A stretch of DNA of 64,000 nt from Aquibacillus sediminis (GCF_005870085.1 NZ_SZNM01000005.1:209421-273420); one strand, 5' to 3'; counted from the stretch's first letter, positions 16,540 through 26,859 are shown. A program made the numbers and translations. The notes: generated by a model from the letters alone, not told the origin.

Positions 16540-17982
16540 GTGGAAACGAATACAGTTACTTCCTATCAATTATACATTAATGGCCAGTGGTGTGGAAAAG
16601 ATCTCGAACAAGTTAATGTCGTAAATCCAGCGACGGATGATGTTATTGCTACCGTGCCTAAAGGCGGTACCGCGGAAGCAAAACAAGCTGTCGATGCGGC
16701 GCACGAAGCATTAGTCGAATGGAGACAAAAAACAGCAGAAGAAAGAAGTAGTTATCTAATTAAATGGCATCAATTGATTGAACAAGAAAAAGAAGAAATT
16801 GGCAGGGCCATGACATTAGAGCAAGGAAAGCCATTAAAAGAAGCGATTGGAGAGGTAAACTATGCCAATGGCTTTATTTCATGGTATGCAGAGGAAGGAA
16901 AGCGGGTATATGGAGATATTATTCCAGCTTCCCATCAAAATAAACGGATTTTTGTCCAAAAACAACCTGTTGGAGTAGTTGCTGCGATCACTCCATGGAA
17001 CTTTCCGGCTGCGATGATTACAAGAAAAGTCGGACCTGCATTAGCTGCTGGTTGTACAGTCGTAATAAAGCCTGCTTCCCAAACACCAATTACTGCTATT
17101 AAACTAGTCGAATTGGCAGAAAAGGCTGGTATTCCAAAGGGTGTTGTCAATATCGTAACAGGAAGCTCCAGTCAAATCGGAAAAGCGTGGTCGGATGATG
17201 CTCGCGTGAGGAAACTAACTTTCACTGGTTCAACGGAAGTTGGAAAACTATTAATGCGTGATGCAGCAGAGACAATGAAGAAAATTTCGCTAGAATTGGG
17301 TGGTCATGCTCCTTTTATCGTCATGGACGATGCTGACTTAGATAAAGCGGTTGCAGGGGTAGTAGGATCTAAATTCCGTAATGCGGGTCAAACTTGTATT
17401 TGTACGAATCGTGTTTATGTTCATAAATCGATTGAACAGCAATTTGTTGAAAAGTTAACAGATGTTGTTAAAGAGTTGCAATTAGGTGATGGCTTAAGTG
17501 ACTCTACCGATATTGGTCCACTAATTGACAAAGCAGCGATTGAGAAAGTAGATGAACATGTACAAGATGCTGCCAGCAAAGGTGGAAATGTAACTGTCGG
17601 TGGTACTGTTTCTGATGCTAAACAAGGAAATTACTACTATCCTACCGTTGTAGCAGGGGCATCTGATGATATGTTGTGCATGAGTGAAGAAACGTTTGGC
17701 CCTCTAGTACCTGTTACGGCTTTTGAGACGGAACAGGAAATGATTGAGCGAGCGAATAATACTCCATTTGGCTTAGCTGCCTATGTATTTACAGAAAATA
17801 TTGGTCGTGCCATTCGTGTTAGTGAAGGACTAGAGTATGGAATTGTCGGCCTTAATGATGGAGGACCATCCACTCCACAAGCACCATTTGGCGGATTTAA
17901 AGAAAGTGGATTAGGCCGTGAAGGTGGCTACTATGGTATTGAAGAATATTTAGAAACCAAATATGTATCGCTAGCATTTTAA
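16540..17982 (+). CDS. gabD: Succinate-semialdehyde dehydrogenase
   Basis: Oxidises succinic semialdehyde, the final C4 product of the homoprotocatechuate pathway, to succinate for the TCA cycle. The 480-residue ALDH has Glu252 (LELGGHAP), nucleophile Cys286 (NAGQTCICTNRV) and the IKPAS motif (Lys177) typical of the NADP-accepting GabD branch. GTG start behind GAAGAAGGGGTG. Last gene of the hpa run, closed by a strong terminator, which completes the route from 4-hydroxyphenylacetate to pyruvate and succinate. Confidence 0.9.
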   Translation: METNTVTSYQLYINGQWCGKDLEQVNVVNPATDDVIATVPKGGTAEAKQAVDAAHEALVEWRQKTAEERSSYLIKWHQLIEQEKEEIGRAMTLEQGKPLKEAIGEVNYANGFISWYAEEGKRVYGDIIPASHQNKRIFVQKQPVGVVAAITPWNFPAAMITRKVGPALAAGCTVVIKPASQTPITAIKLVELAEKAGIPKGVVNIVTGSSSQIGKAWSDDARVRKLTFTGSTEVGKLLMRDAAETMKKISLELGGHAPFIVMDDADLDKAVAGVVGSKFRNAGQTCICTNRVYVHKSIEQQFVEKLTDVVKELQLGDGLSDSTDIGPLIDKAAIEKVDEHVQDAASKGGNVTVGGTVSDAKQGNYYYPTVVAGASDDMLCMSEETFGPLVPVTAFETEQEMIERANNTPFGLAAYVFTENIGRAIRVSEGLEYGIVGLNDGGPSTPQAPFGGFKESGLGREGGYYGIEEYLETKYVSLAF

Positions 17983-17992
17983 CTAGAAACAG

Positions 17993-18021
17993 AAGAGGGA
18001 GTTCAAACACTCCCTCTTTTT
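17993..18021 (+). terminator. Terminator closing the hpa gene run
   Basis: AAGAGGGAGT / ACTCCCTCTT stem with a 6-nt loop and T tail. Confidence 0.92.
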
Positions 18022-18057
18022 ATACAACATTTTTCATAAACGGTGATGGATTTAAGT

Positions 18058-18633
18058 GCGTATTAGCTATATTATGCGACATAAATAAGCAACTTCCTAA
18101 AATGGTGAGTGCCAATAGATCGCTGCGGAAATACACTACGCTTTCCTGTGGGGGGCTGGTGAGCCTCCTCGTTCGTCCCTCACTGCGGGGTCTCACCGAT
18201 GCCACTAGTCCCACGGGAGTCTCCGTGTATTTCCTCCGCTACTTGAGTGCATTGTATTTTGTGCAACTTGCTTACTATGTCCAAGTAAGCAAGTTGTCAT
18301 TTATTAAAAAATGATTTTAAGCCTAAATACACATTGCTAAAGTGTTCCATAACACCTTATAAGCTTTTTGTTCATGGCGGAGAACGCCGCAAAGTGTCTA
18401 ACACTCACTATTAATCAGAATTGTGTTACCAGCGAAGGCAGAATACGGAGACTCCTATGGGAATAGCGCGAGCCGAAGATCCACTTGGTAAAGTGGTCTT
18501 CTTTACCAAGTTAGCTGAGGCCGTGCCCATGGAAAGCGTAGTATTCTGCCGCAGCGATGGTATATCACTTATTTCAATCAGAATAGCAGAGAGACAATTA
18601 CGAAGGTTATGTCGCATAATATAACTTATATGC
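18058..18633. repeat. MITE-like element, copy 1 (576 bp)
   Basis: Ends are 27-bp terminal inverted repeats matching at 24 positions (left begins GCGTATTAGC, right ends ACTTATATGC; shared core ATATTATGCGACATAA). There is no credible protein inside; the short open frames here run through palindromes. The interior has two hairpin-rich blocks: 18115-18240 (GCGGAAATACAC with GTGTATTTCC) and 18437-18550 (GGCAGAATAC with GTATTCTGCC, nested ACTTGGTAAAG/TTTACCAAGT). The second block is about 90% identical by eye to 45068-45183. No clear target duplication was found. Confidence 0.7.
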
Positions 18634-18684
18634 AATAAATAGATCTAGAAAAAGTATTTAACCTTCACTTAAAGAGGTGACGTA

Positions 18685-20556
18685 ATGGAATTAGAGCATA
18701 ATATTTTTAAAGATGTTATGAATGATCAGGGCAGGATTTATTTAGATGATGAGCGAATGATTTTAACATCTACGAAAGTTTTCGGCACACTTCGAAAGGA
18801 TTTAATGCATTATATTAGTGAAGATCACATGAAAGGTTTTTTGATTCGCTATGGATGGAATTTGGGCAAAGATGATGCTAAAAAATTATTACGTCAAAAT
18901 GCTGATTCTATGGAAGATCTTTTGAAGCAAGGTCCAACACTGCATATGATGAAGGGCTATACGAATGTGAAACGAACGAAATTCCAAATGGAAACGCACT
19001 TAGATGGAACGATTAAGTCGATTCATGTTGAAGGGAAATGGATTGATTCATTTGAAGCTGAAGATCATATGAACCATTTCGGACATTCTTCCTATCCAGT
19101 ATGTTACACGTTAGTAGGTTATGCTAGTGGGTATTATTCAGAGATTTGCCAACAACCTATTATTTTTAAAGAAGTTGCTTGTAAAGCTACAGGGGCTAGC
19201 GATTGTTATTATGTGGGGAAATCATTACGTGAATGGGATGGAGAAATAGAAGATGAAATAAAATATTATGATAATCCAACCATCCTTAATGAACTAGAAA
19301 ATACATATAAACAGTTATTAGAAGAACGAAATAATTTATCCAAATCTGTATCGATTCATAATCGTTTAACAGATGAATTAATTAACGGAAACAATTTACA
19401 ATCGATTACAGATATTGTGTTTCAAGAGACACAACTTCCAATTATTATTAAGGATATCAATTTATCCGCCTTGTCTTATTCAGGTTTAAGTGAGGATTCT
19501 TTAGAACAATTTGAAACCCAATTACGAGACTGTTTAGAGCATAATAGGCAACAAAATAAGCATTTCTATAAAACGATTCATCTTAAGAATAAACCTTATC
19601 ACTATTTAACAACACCTATCATGTTGAAGAAAAAATGTTTAGGTTATTGTACTTTTATTTACAGGCATGATGAAACACCATCGAAGGTAGAAAAGATGAT
19701 CCTAGAAAACGTTGCTACTGTTTGTTCTTTATACTTATTAAATGAGAAGACATCTTTTGAAACGATGGAGAGAATTAAAGGTCACTTGCTAGACCAATTG
19801 ATTAATGGTGACATTTCATCAAATGAAGAAATTTTCAAACGTGGAAATTACCTTAATGTTAACCTTAATAACGCCTATTATATACTCGCATTGAATTATC
19901 ATTCACTACCTGATGATCGTGAAGCAGAGTTAATGGTTTATGAAGAGTTAAGAGAGTATATTCGAAATTATTTTAAAAAAAGATCGAATGTTTTAATTGG
20001 TGAACGATCTGGTGTGATTGTTTTATTGATTCCAGTTGAGGAAAAAGAAGATAATATCGGTTCATTATCTACTAACCTTTTGAACAACTTGGAGAATTCC
20101 TTTGAGAAAATAACGTTTAAGTTAGGTGTCAGTACCTGTGCCGAAAGAATTGAGGAAGCAAATGAGTACTATCAGGAAGCAATAACAGCATTACAAATGA
20201 CTAATACATCGAAAAAAATCGTATTGTTTCAAGACCTTGGTGTAGTTGGTTTTTTAATTAATAGTAGCAATAGAAAAGCAATAAAACAAAAAGCAAAACA
20301 CCTGCTTGGAGAATTATATACGAATAAACAGGAACATGCTGAACTAGTAAAGACTTTGTATGTATTTTTGTCGAATGGAGGAAACCTAGAAAAATCAATG
20401 GAGGACCTAGCCCTGTCAATGAGTGGATTAAGGTATCGTATTAAACGATTAGAATCGATCCTTAAACAAGAACTAAGAGATCCTTCGGTAAGCTACCAAT
20501 TACTGTTAACATTACAAGTATTGATGGTAGATGGAGAGCTAAGTATAGAGGAATAG
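18685..20556 (+). CDS. V4R (XylR-N-type) aromatic sensor fused to PucR-type HTH regulator
   Basis: A 623-residue one-component regulator. Residues 1-180 form an XylR_N/V4R sensor. Cys140, Glu163, Cys166 and Cys174 reproduce exactly the spacing of the zinc site of phenol sensors such as MopR (C155, E178, C181, C189). The middle (about 200-500) resembles the GAF/GGDEF-like region of CdaR/PucR proteins. The C-terminus (LSNGGNLEKSMEDLALSMSGLRYRIKRLE) is a PucR/CdaR HTH. There is no sigma-54 AAA+ module, so it must activate sigma-A promoters. Downstream of the hpa operon, it is the likely aromatic-responsive activator. Confidence 0.83.
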   Translation: MELEHNIFKDVMNDQGRIYLDDERMILTSTKVFGTLRKDLMHYISEDHMKGFLIRYGWNLGKDDAKKLLRQNADSMEDLLKQGPTLHMMKGYTNVKRTKFQMETHLDGTIKSIHVEGKWIDSFEAEDHMNHFGHSSYPVCYTLVGYASGYYSEICQQPIIFKEVACKATGASDCYYVGKSLREWDGEIEDEIKYYDNPTILNELENTYKQLLEERNNLSKSVSIHNRLTDELINGNNLQSITDIVFQETQLPIIIKDINLSALSYSGLSEDSLEQFETQLRDCLEHNRQQNKHFYKTIHLKNKPYHYLTTPIMLKKKCLGYCTFIYRHDETPSKVEKMILENVATVCSLYLLNEKTSFETMERIKGHLLDQLINGDISSNEEIFKRGNYLNVNLNNAYYILALNYHSLPDDREAELMVYEELREYIRNYFKKRSNVLIGERSGVIVLLIPVEEKEDNIGSLSTNLLNNLENSFEKITFKLGVSTCAERIEEANEYYQEAITALQMTNTSKKIVLFQDLGVVGFLINSSNRKAIKQKAKHLLGELYTNKQEHAELVKTLYVFLSNGGNLEKSMEDLALSMSGLRYRIKRLESILKQELRDPSVSYQLLLTLQVLMVDGELSIEE

Positions 20557-20621
20557 ACCCAAGGAAATCAAGGTAAAACTAGGTGTTTGATTAACGGAGG
20601 GGAAAATTAAAAAATACTACC

Positions 20622-20664
20622 AAAAAGAAGTACATAACGCACTAGCGTTTTGTACTTCTTTTTT
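20622..20664 (+). terminator. Terminator after the V4R regulator
   Basis: AAGAAGTACA / TGTACTTCTT outer stem, AACGC/GCGTT inner stem, T tail. The remaining gap to cadC (20665-20827) shows no gene. Confidence 0.88.
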
Positions 20665-20827
20665 AATTCAACTCCAAATGGGTATTGTAAAAAGTAACAT
20701 TTTTTTACAAATGTACATAAATCTTATGGTGCTGTATGGGTTTAAAGTGTAAAAATGAACGTCAATAACCATGTTCGTTTAACTGTCACTTACAATGTTA
20801 ATTACAATTGGGCTCTGTTAATTCTTT

Positions 20828-20899
20828 TATATTCAAATGTGCACTTGAATGACGTGGAGAGGAAGCGTTATACTATATTCAAGCATGTATTTGAATGTA
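20828..20899 (+). promoter_or_regulatory. cadC promoter with two CadC-type operators
   Basis: Two imperfect palindromes of the TTCAA-N-TTGAA type, 20831-20850 and 20877-20896, resemble the CadC/SmtB operator. Between and overlapping them is TTGAAT, 18 bp, TATACT (20845-20874), so a repressor would cover both promoter edges. Confidence 0.6.
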
Positions 20900-20911
20900 G
20901 AAGGTGAGAAA

Positions 20912-21280
20912 ATGAATAAGAAAGACACTTGTGAAATTTATTGTTATGACGAAGAAAAGGTTAATCGAATACAAACTGATATGCAGACAGTAGACATTAC
21001 TAGTGTTTCACAAATGCTAAAAGCTATTGCGGAGGAAAATAGAGCAAAAATCACTTATGCTTTGTGTCTAGAGGAAGAGTTATGTGTCTGTGATATAGCA
21101 AATATTGTAGGTGTTACGATTGCAAATGCTTCTCATCACTTACGGACCCTTCATAAACAAGGGGTTGTAAAGTTTAGAAAAGAAGGGAAATTAGCGTTTT
21201 ATTCGTTAGATGATGATCATATTAAGCAGATCATGATGATGGCTTTAACACATAAGAACGAGGTGAAGGTTGATGTCTAA
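20912..21280 (+). CDS. cadC: Cadmium/lead-responsive ArsR-family repressor CadC
   Basis: A 122-residue metal-sensing repressor. Winged HTH with [23 protein letters not shown] as recognition segment. The alpha-3N metal site is complete and at the canonical positions: Cys7 and Cys11 in the N-terminal arm, Cys58 and Cys60 in ELCVCD. It should release DNA on binding Cd(II), Pb(II) or Zn(II). The ATG at 20912 follows AAGGTGAG; the upstream frame to 20849 is not needed. Overlaps the start of cadA. Confidence 0.95.
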   Translation: MNKKDTCEIYCYDEEKVNRIQTDMQTVDITSVSQMLKAIAEENRAKITYALCLEEELCVCDIANIVGVTIANASHHLRTLHKQGVVKFRKEGKLAFYSLDDDHIKQIMMMALTHKNEVKVDV

Positions 21281-23405
21281 TAGGAATACAAACCTATCCG
21301 AAGAGGAAATGAAAACTTACCGTGTCCAGGGGTTCTCTTGTACTAGTTGTGCCTCTACGTTTGAAAAAAATGTAAAAGAATTACCAGGTGTCCAGGATGC
21401 TAAAGTGAACTTTGGAGCATCTAAAGTGTCGGTTCAAGGAAAGACTACCATCGAAGAATTAGAAAAAGCTGGAGCCTTTGAAAATTTAAAGGTGAGAGAT
21501 GAAAAAGAACAAAAAATTGAAACTGAACCGTTCTGGCGACAAAAGGAAACGATAAAGGTATATTTATCAGCACTATTGCTGGTGGTTAGTTGGGGGTTAG
21601 CAGCTCAATTAGGTGAAGAAGTTCTATTACCGAAAGTTGGATATGCGGCATCTATTCTAATTGGCGGATATTCACTATTTATTAAAGGTGTTAAAAATCT
21701 GAGTAAATTACAATTTGATATGAATACACTTATGACTATTGCGGTTTTAGGTGCTGCGATCATCGGCGAATGGGGCGAAGGGGCGACTGTTGTTATTTTA
21801 TTTGCTATTAGCGAAGCTTTAGAGCGTTATTCCATGGATAAAGCTCGCCAATCGATCGAATCTTTAATGGATATTGCTCCAAAAGAAGCGTTAATTCGCC
21901 GAGGCAATGAAGAAATGATAGTTCACGTGGAAGATATTCAAATTAACGACATCATGATTGTTAAGCCAGGCCAAAAACTTGCAATGGATGGGATGGTTAT
22001 TAAAGGTACTTCTACACTAAATCAAGCAGCCATTACAGGTGAAAGTGTTCCAGTAACAAAAACGATTGAGGATGAAGTATTTGCAGGAACATTGAATGAA
22101 GAAGGGTTAATTGAAGTTAAAGTAACCAAACGAGTAGAAGATACAACATTGTCAAAAATCATTCATTTGGTAGAAGAAGCTCAAGCAGAAAGAGCACCTT
22201 CTCAAGCATTTGTCGATAAATTTGCGAAATACTATACACCAGTAATTGTTATTTTGGCTTTTTTAATCGCTGTTATGCCTCCATTATTTGGCGGTGATTG
22301 GAGCGAATGGGTATATCAAGGTTTAGCTGTATTGGTGGTTGGCTGTCCATGTGCTTTAGTTGTTTCTACCCCTGTTTCAATTGTTACGGCAATTGGAAAT
22401 GCAGCTAAAAATGGGGTTTTAATTAAAGGTGGTATTTATTTAGAAGAAACTGGAGCTCTAAAAGCCATTGCTTTTGATAAAACAGGAACATTAACAAAAG
22501 GCGTACCAGCTGTGACAGATATTGTAAATTTTAGTGGAAATGAAGATGATTTGTTGTTAATTACAGCAGCCATTGAAAAAGGATCACAGCATCCACTTGC
22601 TTCAGCTATTTTGAGAAAAGCAGAAGAAAGTGGATTGAGATATAATGAAGTATCGGTTGAAGATTTTCAATCGATTACAGGTAAAGGGGTAAAAGCAAAA
22701 GTAAATAACCAAATCTATTATGTCGGAAGTCCAAAACTTTTTGAGGAATTGCATGAAAACCTTGAAACCGATAGAAGGAAAAAAATTAATGACATGCAAA
22801 CTCAAGGAAAAACCGTCATGGTGTTAGGAACAGAAAAAGAAATCCTTTCGTTCTTTGCTGTAGCTGACGAGATGAGAGAATCTTCAAAAGATGCCATCGG
22901 TAAATTGAACAATATAGGAATTGCAACGGTAATGCTAACAGGTGATAACTACAGGACCGCAGAAGCAATTGGAAAACAAGCTGGTGTTTCAACTATTAAA
23001 GCTGATCTACTGCCAGAAGACAAACTAAATCTTATTAAAGAACTTCGTGATAACCATAACAGTGTCGCAATGGTCGGTGATGGTGTAAATGATGCCCCAG
23101 CATTAGCGGCATCTACTGTTGGGGTTGCAATGGGTGGTGCTGGTACAGATACTGCACTAGAAACAGCTGATATTGCTTTAATGTCTGATGATATAAGGAA
23201 GTTGCCATATACCATCAAATTAAGTCGCAAAACTTTAGCAATCATCAAACAGAACATCACTTTTTCTATAGCTATTAAAGTATTAGCGTTATTATTGGTT
23301 ATACCTGGTTGGTTAACCTTATGGATTGCGATTTTTGCTGACATGGGAGCGACCTTACTAGTAACCTTGAACGCTCTAAGATTATTAAGAGTAAAAGATA
23401 AATAA
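21273..23405 (+). CDS. cadA: Cadmium-exporting P1B-type ATPase
   Basis: Pumps Cd2+/Zn2+/Pb2+ out of the cell. The 710-residue protein has one N-terminal heavy-metal domain with Cys23-x-x-Cys26 (GFSCTSCAS), six-to-eight membrane segments, the translocation motif Cys358-Pro-Cys360, phosphorylated Asp402 in DKTGTLT and the hinge [11 protein letters not shown]. The metal-transport signature matches P1B-2 ATPases. ATG at 21273 behind AGGTGAAGG, overlapping the cadC stop by 8 bp; an in-frame TTG lies at 21270. The two-gene cassette sits inside the aromatic-catabolism island, with a terminator on either side. Confidence 0.94.
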   Translation: MSNRNTNLSEEEMKTYRVQGFSCTSCASTFEKNVKELPGVQDAKVNFGASKVSVQGKTTIEELEKAGAFENLKVRDEKEQKIETEPFWRQKETIKVYLSALLLVVSWGLAAQLGEEVLLPKVGYAASILIGGYSLFIKGVKNLSKLQFDMNTLMTIAVLGAAIIGEWGEGATVVILFAISEALERYSMDKARQSIESLMDIAPKEALIRRGNEEMIVHVEDIQINDIMIVKPGQKLAMDGMVIKGTSTLNQAAITGESVPVTKTIEDEVFAGTLNEEGLIEVKVTKRVEDTTLSKIIHLVEEAQAERAPSQAFVDKFAKYYTPVIVILAFLIAVMPPLFGGDWSEWVYQGLAVLVVGCPCALVVSTPVSIVTAIGNAAKNGVLIKGGIYLEETGALKAIAFDKTGTLTKGVPAVTDIVNFSGNEDDLLLITAAIEKGSQHPLASAILRKAEESGLRYNEVSVEDFQSITGKGVKAKVNNQIYYVGSPKLFEELHENLETDRRKKINDMQTQGKTVMVLGTEKEILSFFAVADEMRESSKDAIGKLNNIGIATVMLTGDNYRTAEAIGKQAGVSTIKADLLPEDKLNLIKELRDNHNSVAMVGDGVNDAPALAASTVGVAMGGAGTDTALETADIALMSDDIRKLPYTIKLSRKTLAIIKQNITFSIAIKVLALLLVIPGWLTLWIAIFADMGATLLVTLNALRLLRVKDK

Positions 23406-23408
23406 TTC

Positions 23409-23442
23409 AAAAAGCTGACACTACAATAGGTGTCAGCTTTTT
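23409..23442 (+). terminator. Terminator after cadA
   Basis: AAAAAGCTGACAC / GTGTCAGCTTTTT perfect stem, 7-9 nt loop. Confidence 0.93.
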
Positions 23443-23608
23443 ACTCCAGTACAATCGCCGAACGACGCACATTTCAATAGATGAAAAAATTGGAGTTTGG
23501 TCACTTCCTTTGATTTAAGCTTGTCGCTGGAAGTGAAGGTCTTACTGCCAGTTATATACAGAGTAAAATATATAATTAAAAATAGAGGTATAAAATACAA
23601 GTTTCCCA

Positions 23609-23649
23609 TTGACAGCACACGTAACATCATATATTATTTTATATATAAT
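23609..23649 (+). promoter_or_regulatory. TRAP-1 promoter with AT-rich operator copy D
   Basis: TTGACA, 17 bp, TATTAT (23609-23637). The operator (ATCATATATTA ... TATATATAAT, 23626-23649) overlaps the -10 and start site, shifted about 12 bp downstream relative to copies B, C and E. The rest of the 410-bp gap 23443-23852 shows no gene. Confidence 0.6.
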
Positions 23650-23700
23650 ATAACGTGTGCTTATTTAGGTGCATGTAAAAGGTAATTTTTTTACCTCATA

Positions 23701-23715
23701 ATGTAAGCGATAACA
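23701..23715 (+). promoter_or_regulatory. cre site in TRAP-1 leader
   Basis: ATGTAAGCGATAACA matches the cre consensus at every fixed position, about 57 bp downstream of the predicted transcription start. Confidence 0.65.
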
Positions 23716-23852
23716 AACAATGTGATGAACTTTAGTTAGAACAGTTAAATTAGCTAAAAGGGGTAGGGGGTGTGATGTACATAGAAAGGCGATTTTTGTT
23801 TTGTTTAAAAATCAGAAAATTTCGTTAAATAATGTAAATAGGAGGAGAAAGT

Positions 23853-24920
23853 GTGAAAAAATTTATAGGTATTCTGTTTATGTCGATGTTGGTATTTGTG
23901 CTGTCTGCGTGTGGTTCAGATGACGAAACTGCCCAGGGGGGAGGAAGCTCTGGAGACGAAGCGAGTGGCAAATCTCATAATCTAATTATCTCTCACTTTT
24001 TACCAGGAAACCACCCAATCCAAACACAAGTTTTTGATGATATTGGATCAACTTTAGATGAAGAATCGGACGGAAGAATCACAACAGAATTGTATCCATC
24101 TAACGCTTTAGGGGATGCAGGTTCCCAATATGATATGGCTGTTACAGGTGAAGCGGATATTGCATTAAGTGTACATGGTTATACACCAGGGCGTTTTCCA
24201 CTTGTATCTGTATTGGAATTGCCATTTTTAGCAGAAACAGCTGAACATGGTTCCAGGATCATAGCCAATTTGTATGAAGAATTTCCAGAATTTCAAGAAG
24301 AACATGATGAAACAGAAGCCCTTTTCTTATTTACAGCTGAACCAGCACAAATTATTAGTAAAGATCACAAAATTGAAACACCTGATGATTTAGACGGATT
24401 GCGAGTTCGTACACCATCCCCACTGGGTAACGAGATTTTAGAAGCGTTAGGCGCGGCTCCAGTATCGATGCCAATGGGTGATGTATATGAATCACTTGAA
24501 AGAGGCGTTATTGATGCAGCAATGGTTCCACTAGAAACATTATATAATTACAACTTTCATGAAATTGCGAATTATATAACGGTAGGTAACTTTTCAGCAA
24601 CGCCATTCTTTTCGGTCATGAATAAAGATACGTATAATAGTTTCTCAGATGCTGATCGGGAAGTTCTTGATAGTTTAACAGGAATTGAAACGGCTGCCGA
24701 AGCTGGTGCAGTATTTGATGTTGATGGTCAAAAGGGAAAACAACAATCAGAAGAAAATGGTGCAGAATTTATTGAACTTAGTGGTGATCAGCTCGCGGCT
24801 TGGCAAGATGCTTTAGATGAGGTTACTCAAGGCTGGATTGATGACATGGAAGCGGAAGGCTATCCAGGCCAAGAAATTTATGACCGTGCTGTCGAACTGA
24901 AAGAGGAAGTGCGGGAATAG
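23853..24920 (+). CDS. TRAP transporter solute-binding lipoprotein (DctP), system 1
   Basis: Extracellular substrate receptor of a tripartite ATP-independent transporter. The 355-residue sequence has a lipoprotein signal with lipobox LSAC (Cys20) and a DctP fold with RVRTPSPLGNE near residue 180-190, whose Arg normally clamps the substrate carboxylate, and PVSMPMGDVYESLERGVIDA. GTG start behind TAGGAGGAG. First of dctPQM system 1. Sharing operator and cre with hpa genes suggests an aromatic acid rather than a C4-dicarboxylate, which is inference. Confidence 0.88.
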   Translation: MKKFIGILFMSMLVFVLSACGSDDETAQGGGSSGDEASGKSHNLIISHFLPGNHPIQTQVFDDIGSTLDEESDGRITTELYPSNALGDAGSQYDMAVTGEADIALSVHGYTPGRFPLVSVLELPFLAETAEHGSRIIANLYEEFPEFQEEHDETEALFLFTAEPAQIISKDHKIETPDDLDGLRVRTPSPLGNEILEALGAAPVSMPMGDVYESLERGVIDAAMVPLETLYNYNFHEIANYITVGNFSATPFFSVMNKDTYNSFSDADREVLDSLTGIETAAEAGAVFDVDGQKGKQQSEENGAEFIELSGDQLAAWQDALDEVTQGWIDDMEAEGYPGQEIYDRAVELKEEVRE

Positions 24921-24934
24921 AAGGGTGTGATAGG

Positions 24935-25423
24935 ATGGAGAAACTGATCGATATGCTTAGTAAAGGGCTACATTATGTAGCCCAATTCGTTTTATTCATC
25001 ATGGCTATAATTGTTACCGTTGATGTGTTTAGCCGATGGATGTTTAATAAGCCGATCACCGGAACAGTTGATATTACGGAATTGGGATTATCCATGGTCA
25101 TCTTTTTAAGTTTAGCCTATACCCATGTAAAAAAAGAACATATTACAATTGACTTTATAGTAGAGAAATTCCCTAAAAGAATACAATTGGTGTTTGATAG
25201 TATCATTAATCTAGTAATTGCTGTATTAATCGGATTAGTAGCATGGAGTTTATTTGGTAATGCAGAGCGCCTATATGCTTCCGATACGGTCACAGGCGAT
25301 TTGCGTTTACCAATTTACTTGTTTGCTATTTTAGCAGCAATTAGTATCACTGTATTTGCACTAACCGCATTATTAAGAGCAATAACTGAAGCACAAAAGG
25401 TGGTTAAGAATGATGAGTCCTGA
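24935..25423 (+). CDS. TRAP transporter small membrane subunit (DctQ), system 1
   Basis: A 162-residue, four-helix membrane protein of the DctQ family that bridges the receptor and DctM. Helix 1 VTVDVFSRWMFNKPITGTV and the following ELGLSMVIFLSLAYTHVKKEHI are family signatures. It lies 14 bp after dctP and overlaps dctM by 14 bp, pointing to coupled translation. Confidence 0.87.
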   Translation: MEKLIDMLSKGLHYVAQFVLFIMAIIVTVDVFSRWMFNKPITGTVDITELGLSMVIFLSLAYTHVKKEHITIDFIVEKFPKRIQLVFDSIINLVIAVLIGLVAWSLFGNAERLYASDTVTGDLRLPIYLFAILAAISITVFALTALLRAITEAQKVVKNDES

Positions 25424-26717
25424 AGTCATTGGCGTTGCTGGAATAGTCGTTCTAATTCTAATGTTTTTGATGAAAGTACCAGTAGGAATTGCGATGTTAT
25501 TAGTCGGTTTAATTGGTACAACGATGATTCGTGGTTGGGATATTGCATTTACACAACTCGGTAGAACTCCTTTTGATACAGCAAGTTCTTACTCCTTAAG
25601 TGTCATTCCGTTATTTATTTTAATGGGAATGATTTTGTCCTATACAGGATTGGGGCGAGATTTATATCGGTCGGTGGATAGCTGGATTGGGCACTTACGT
25701 GGTGGACTTGCTATGGCCACGATTGGTACAGCAAGTATATTTTCAGCTATTTCAGGATCTTTGAACGCAACGACGGCGACTGTATCGAAAATTACGTTAC
25801 CTGAAATGGCTAAATACAACTATAAACCAAGTCTGTCAACATCATGTGTTGCTGCTGGTGGAACATTAGGGATACTGATTCCGCCTAGTGTTATTTTAAT
25901 TTTATATGGAATATTAACAAGAGAGCCGATTGGTGAGTTACTAATTGCTGGGATTTTGCCAGGTATCGTGCAAATGTTATTTTTCATTGTAGCGATCATG
26001 ATTGTTGTACGACGTGATCCATCATTAGCCCCGGCGCGTTCAGAGAAAGCCAAGTTCATGGAAAGAATTACTTCCCTTAAGACAGTATGGCCTTTCCTTT
26101 TGTTATTTTTAATTAGTATTGGTGGTATTTATTTAGGAGTCTTTACCCCGACAGAAGCAGCGGGGGTAGGGGCAATTTTTGCATTAATTATTTCCATTCT
26201 CTCGAGAAGGTTGGACTTTGAGAAATTAAAAAAATCTTTTAATGAATCTGTTCGTTTAACTGCATATATTTTCCTAATTTTGATTGGTGCTACCTTGTTT
26301 AGTCAATTTTTAACGATAAGCAGAATTCCAGTGAAGCTGACAAGTTTTGTTGGTAATTTAGAATTGAACCAGTACGTGATTTTAATTCTGATTCTTCTTG
26401 CATTATTCATTCTAGGCTGTTTTATTGAGGGGCTATCTTTGATTGTACTTGTTTTACCAATTGTTTATCCTGTTATAACAGAATTAGGTTTCAATGGGGT
26501 ATGGTTTGGTGTCATAATGGTAATGGCAATCAATATTGGCTCCTTAACACCACCATTAGGTATTAGTGTTTACGTGATCAAAGGGGTTGCTCCAGATATT
26601 CCTGTTCAAACCATATTTAGAGGAGTAGTACCGATGATTATTGCGATGGTTGCCTGTATTGCATTATTAATTTCATTTCCGCAGATTGTTACGATTTTAC
26701 CTGATTTAATGGAATAA
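25410..26717 (+). CDS. TRAP transporter large membrane subunit (DctM), system 1
   Basis: Sodium-coupled transport channel of the TRAP family, 435 residues with about 12-13 membrane helices. Characteristic segments: PLFILMG near residue 65, SGSLNATTATVSKITLPEM near 115-130, GGTLGILIPPSV and the C-terminal GSLTPPLGISVYV. Start at either of two adjacent ATGs (25410, 25413). Very similar in layout to system 2 at 31974. Confidence 0.9.
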   Translation: MMSPEVIGVAGIVVLILMFLMKVPVGIAMLLVGLIGTTMIRGWDIAFTQLGRTPFDTASSYSLSVIPLFILMGMILSYTGLGRDLYRSVDSWIGHLRGGLAMATIGTASIFSAISGSLNATTATVSKITLPEMAKYNYKPSLSTSCVAAGGTLGILIPPSVILILYGILTREPIGELLIAGILPGIVQMLFFIVAIMIVVRRDPSLAPARSEKAKFMERITSLKTVWPFLLLFLISIGGIYLGVFTPTEAAGVGAIFALIISILSRRLDFEKLKKSFNESVRLTAYIFLILIGATLFSQFLTISRIPVKLTSFVGNLELNQYVILILILLALFILGCFIEGLSLIVLVLPIVYPVITELGFNGVWFGVIMVMAINIGSLTPPLGISVYVIKGVAPDIPVQTIFRGVVPMIIAMVACIALLISFPQIVTILPDLME

Positions 26718-26802
26718 TAGTTCATTCATACTTCCGCGATTCTAACAGTTAATCAATCATCTTGTGTAATGTTTTCTCCACCATTGTTATGGTGTTAGGT
26801 AT

Positions 26803-26852
26803 GAAATCTCGCTGTGTGTATGATCGTGTGGTCATGCAAATAGCGAGATTTC
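26803..26852 (+). terminator. Hairpin downstream of TRAP-1
   Basis: GAAATCTCGCT pairs perfectly with AGCGAGATTTC across a 28-nt loop that can fold further. The T tail is weak (TAGTTTGT), so termination is possible but not certain. Confidence 0.5.
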
Positions 26853-26859
26853 TAGTTTG

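Noticed and set aside
18102..18635. Short open frames on both strands inside the first MITE-like element
   Set aside because: They read through long palindromes; products are low in hydrophobic core and mirror each other on opposite strands; no SD.
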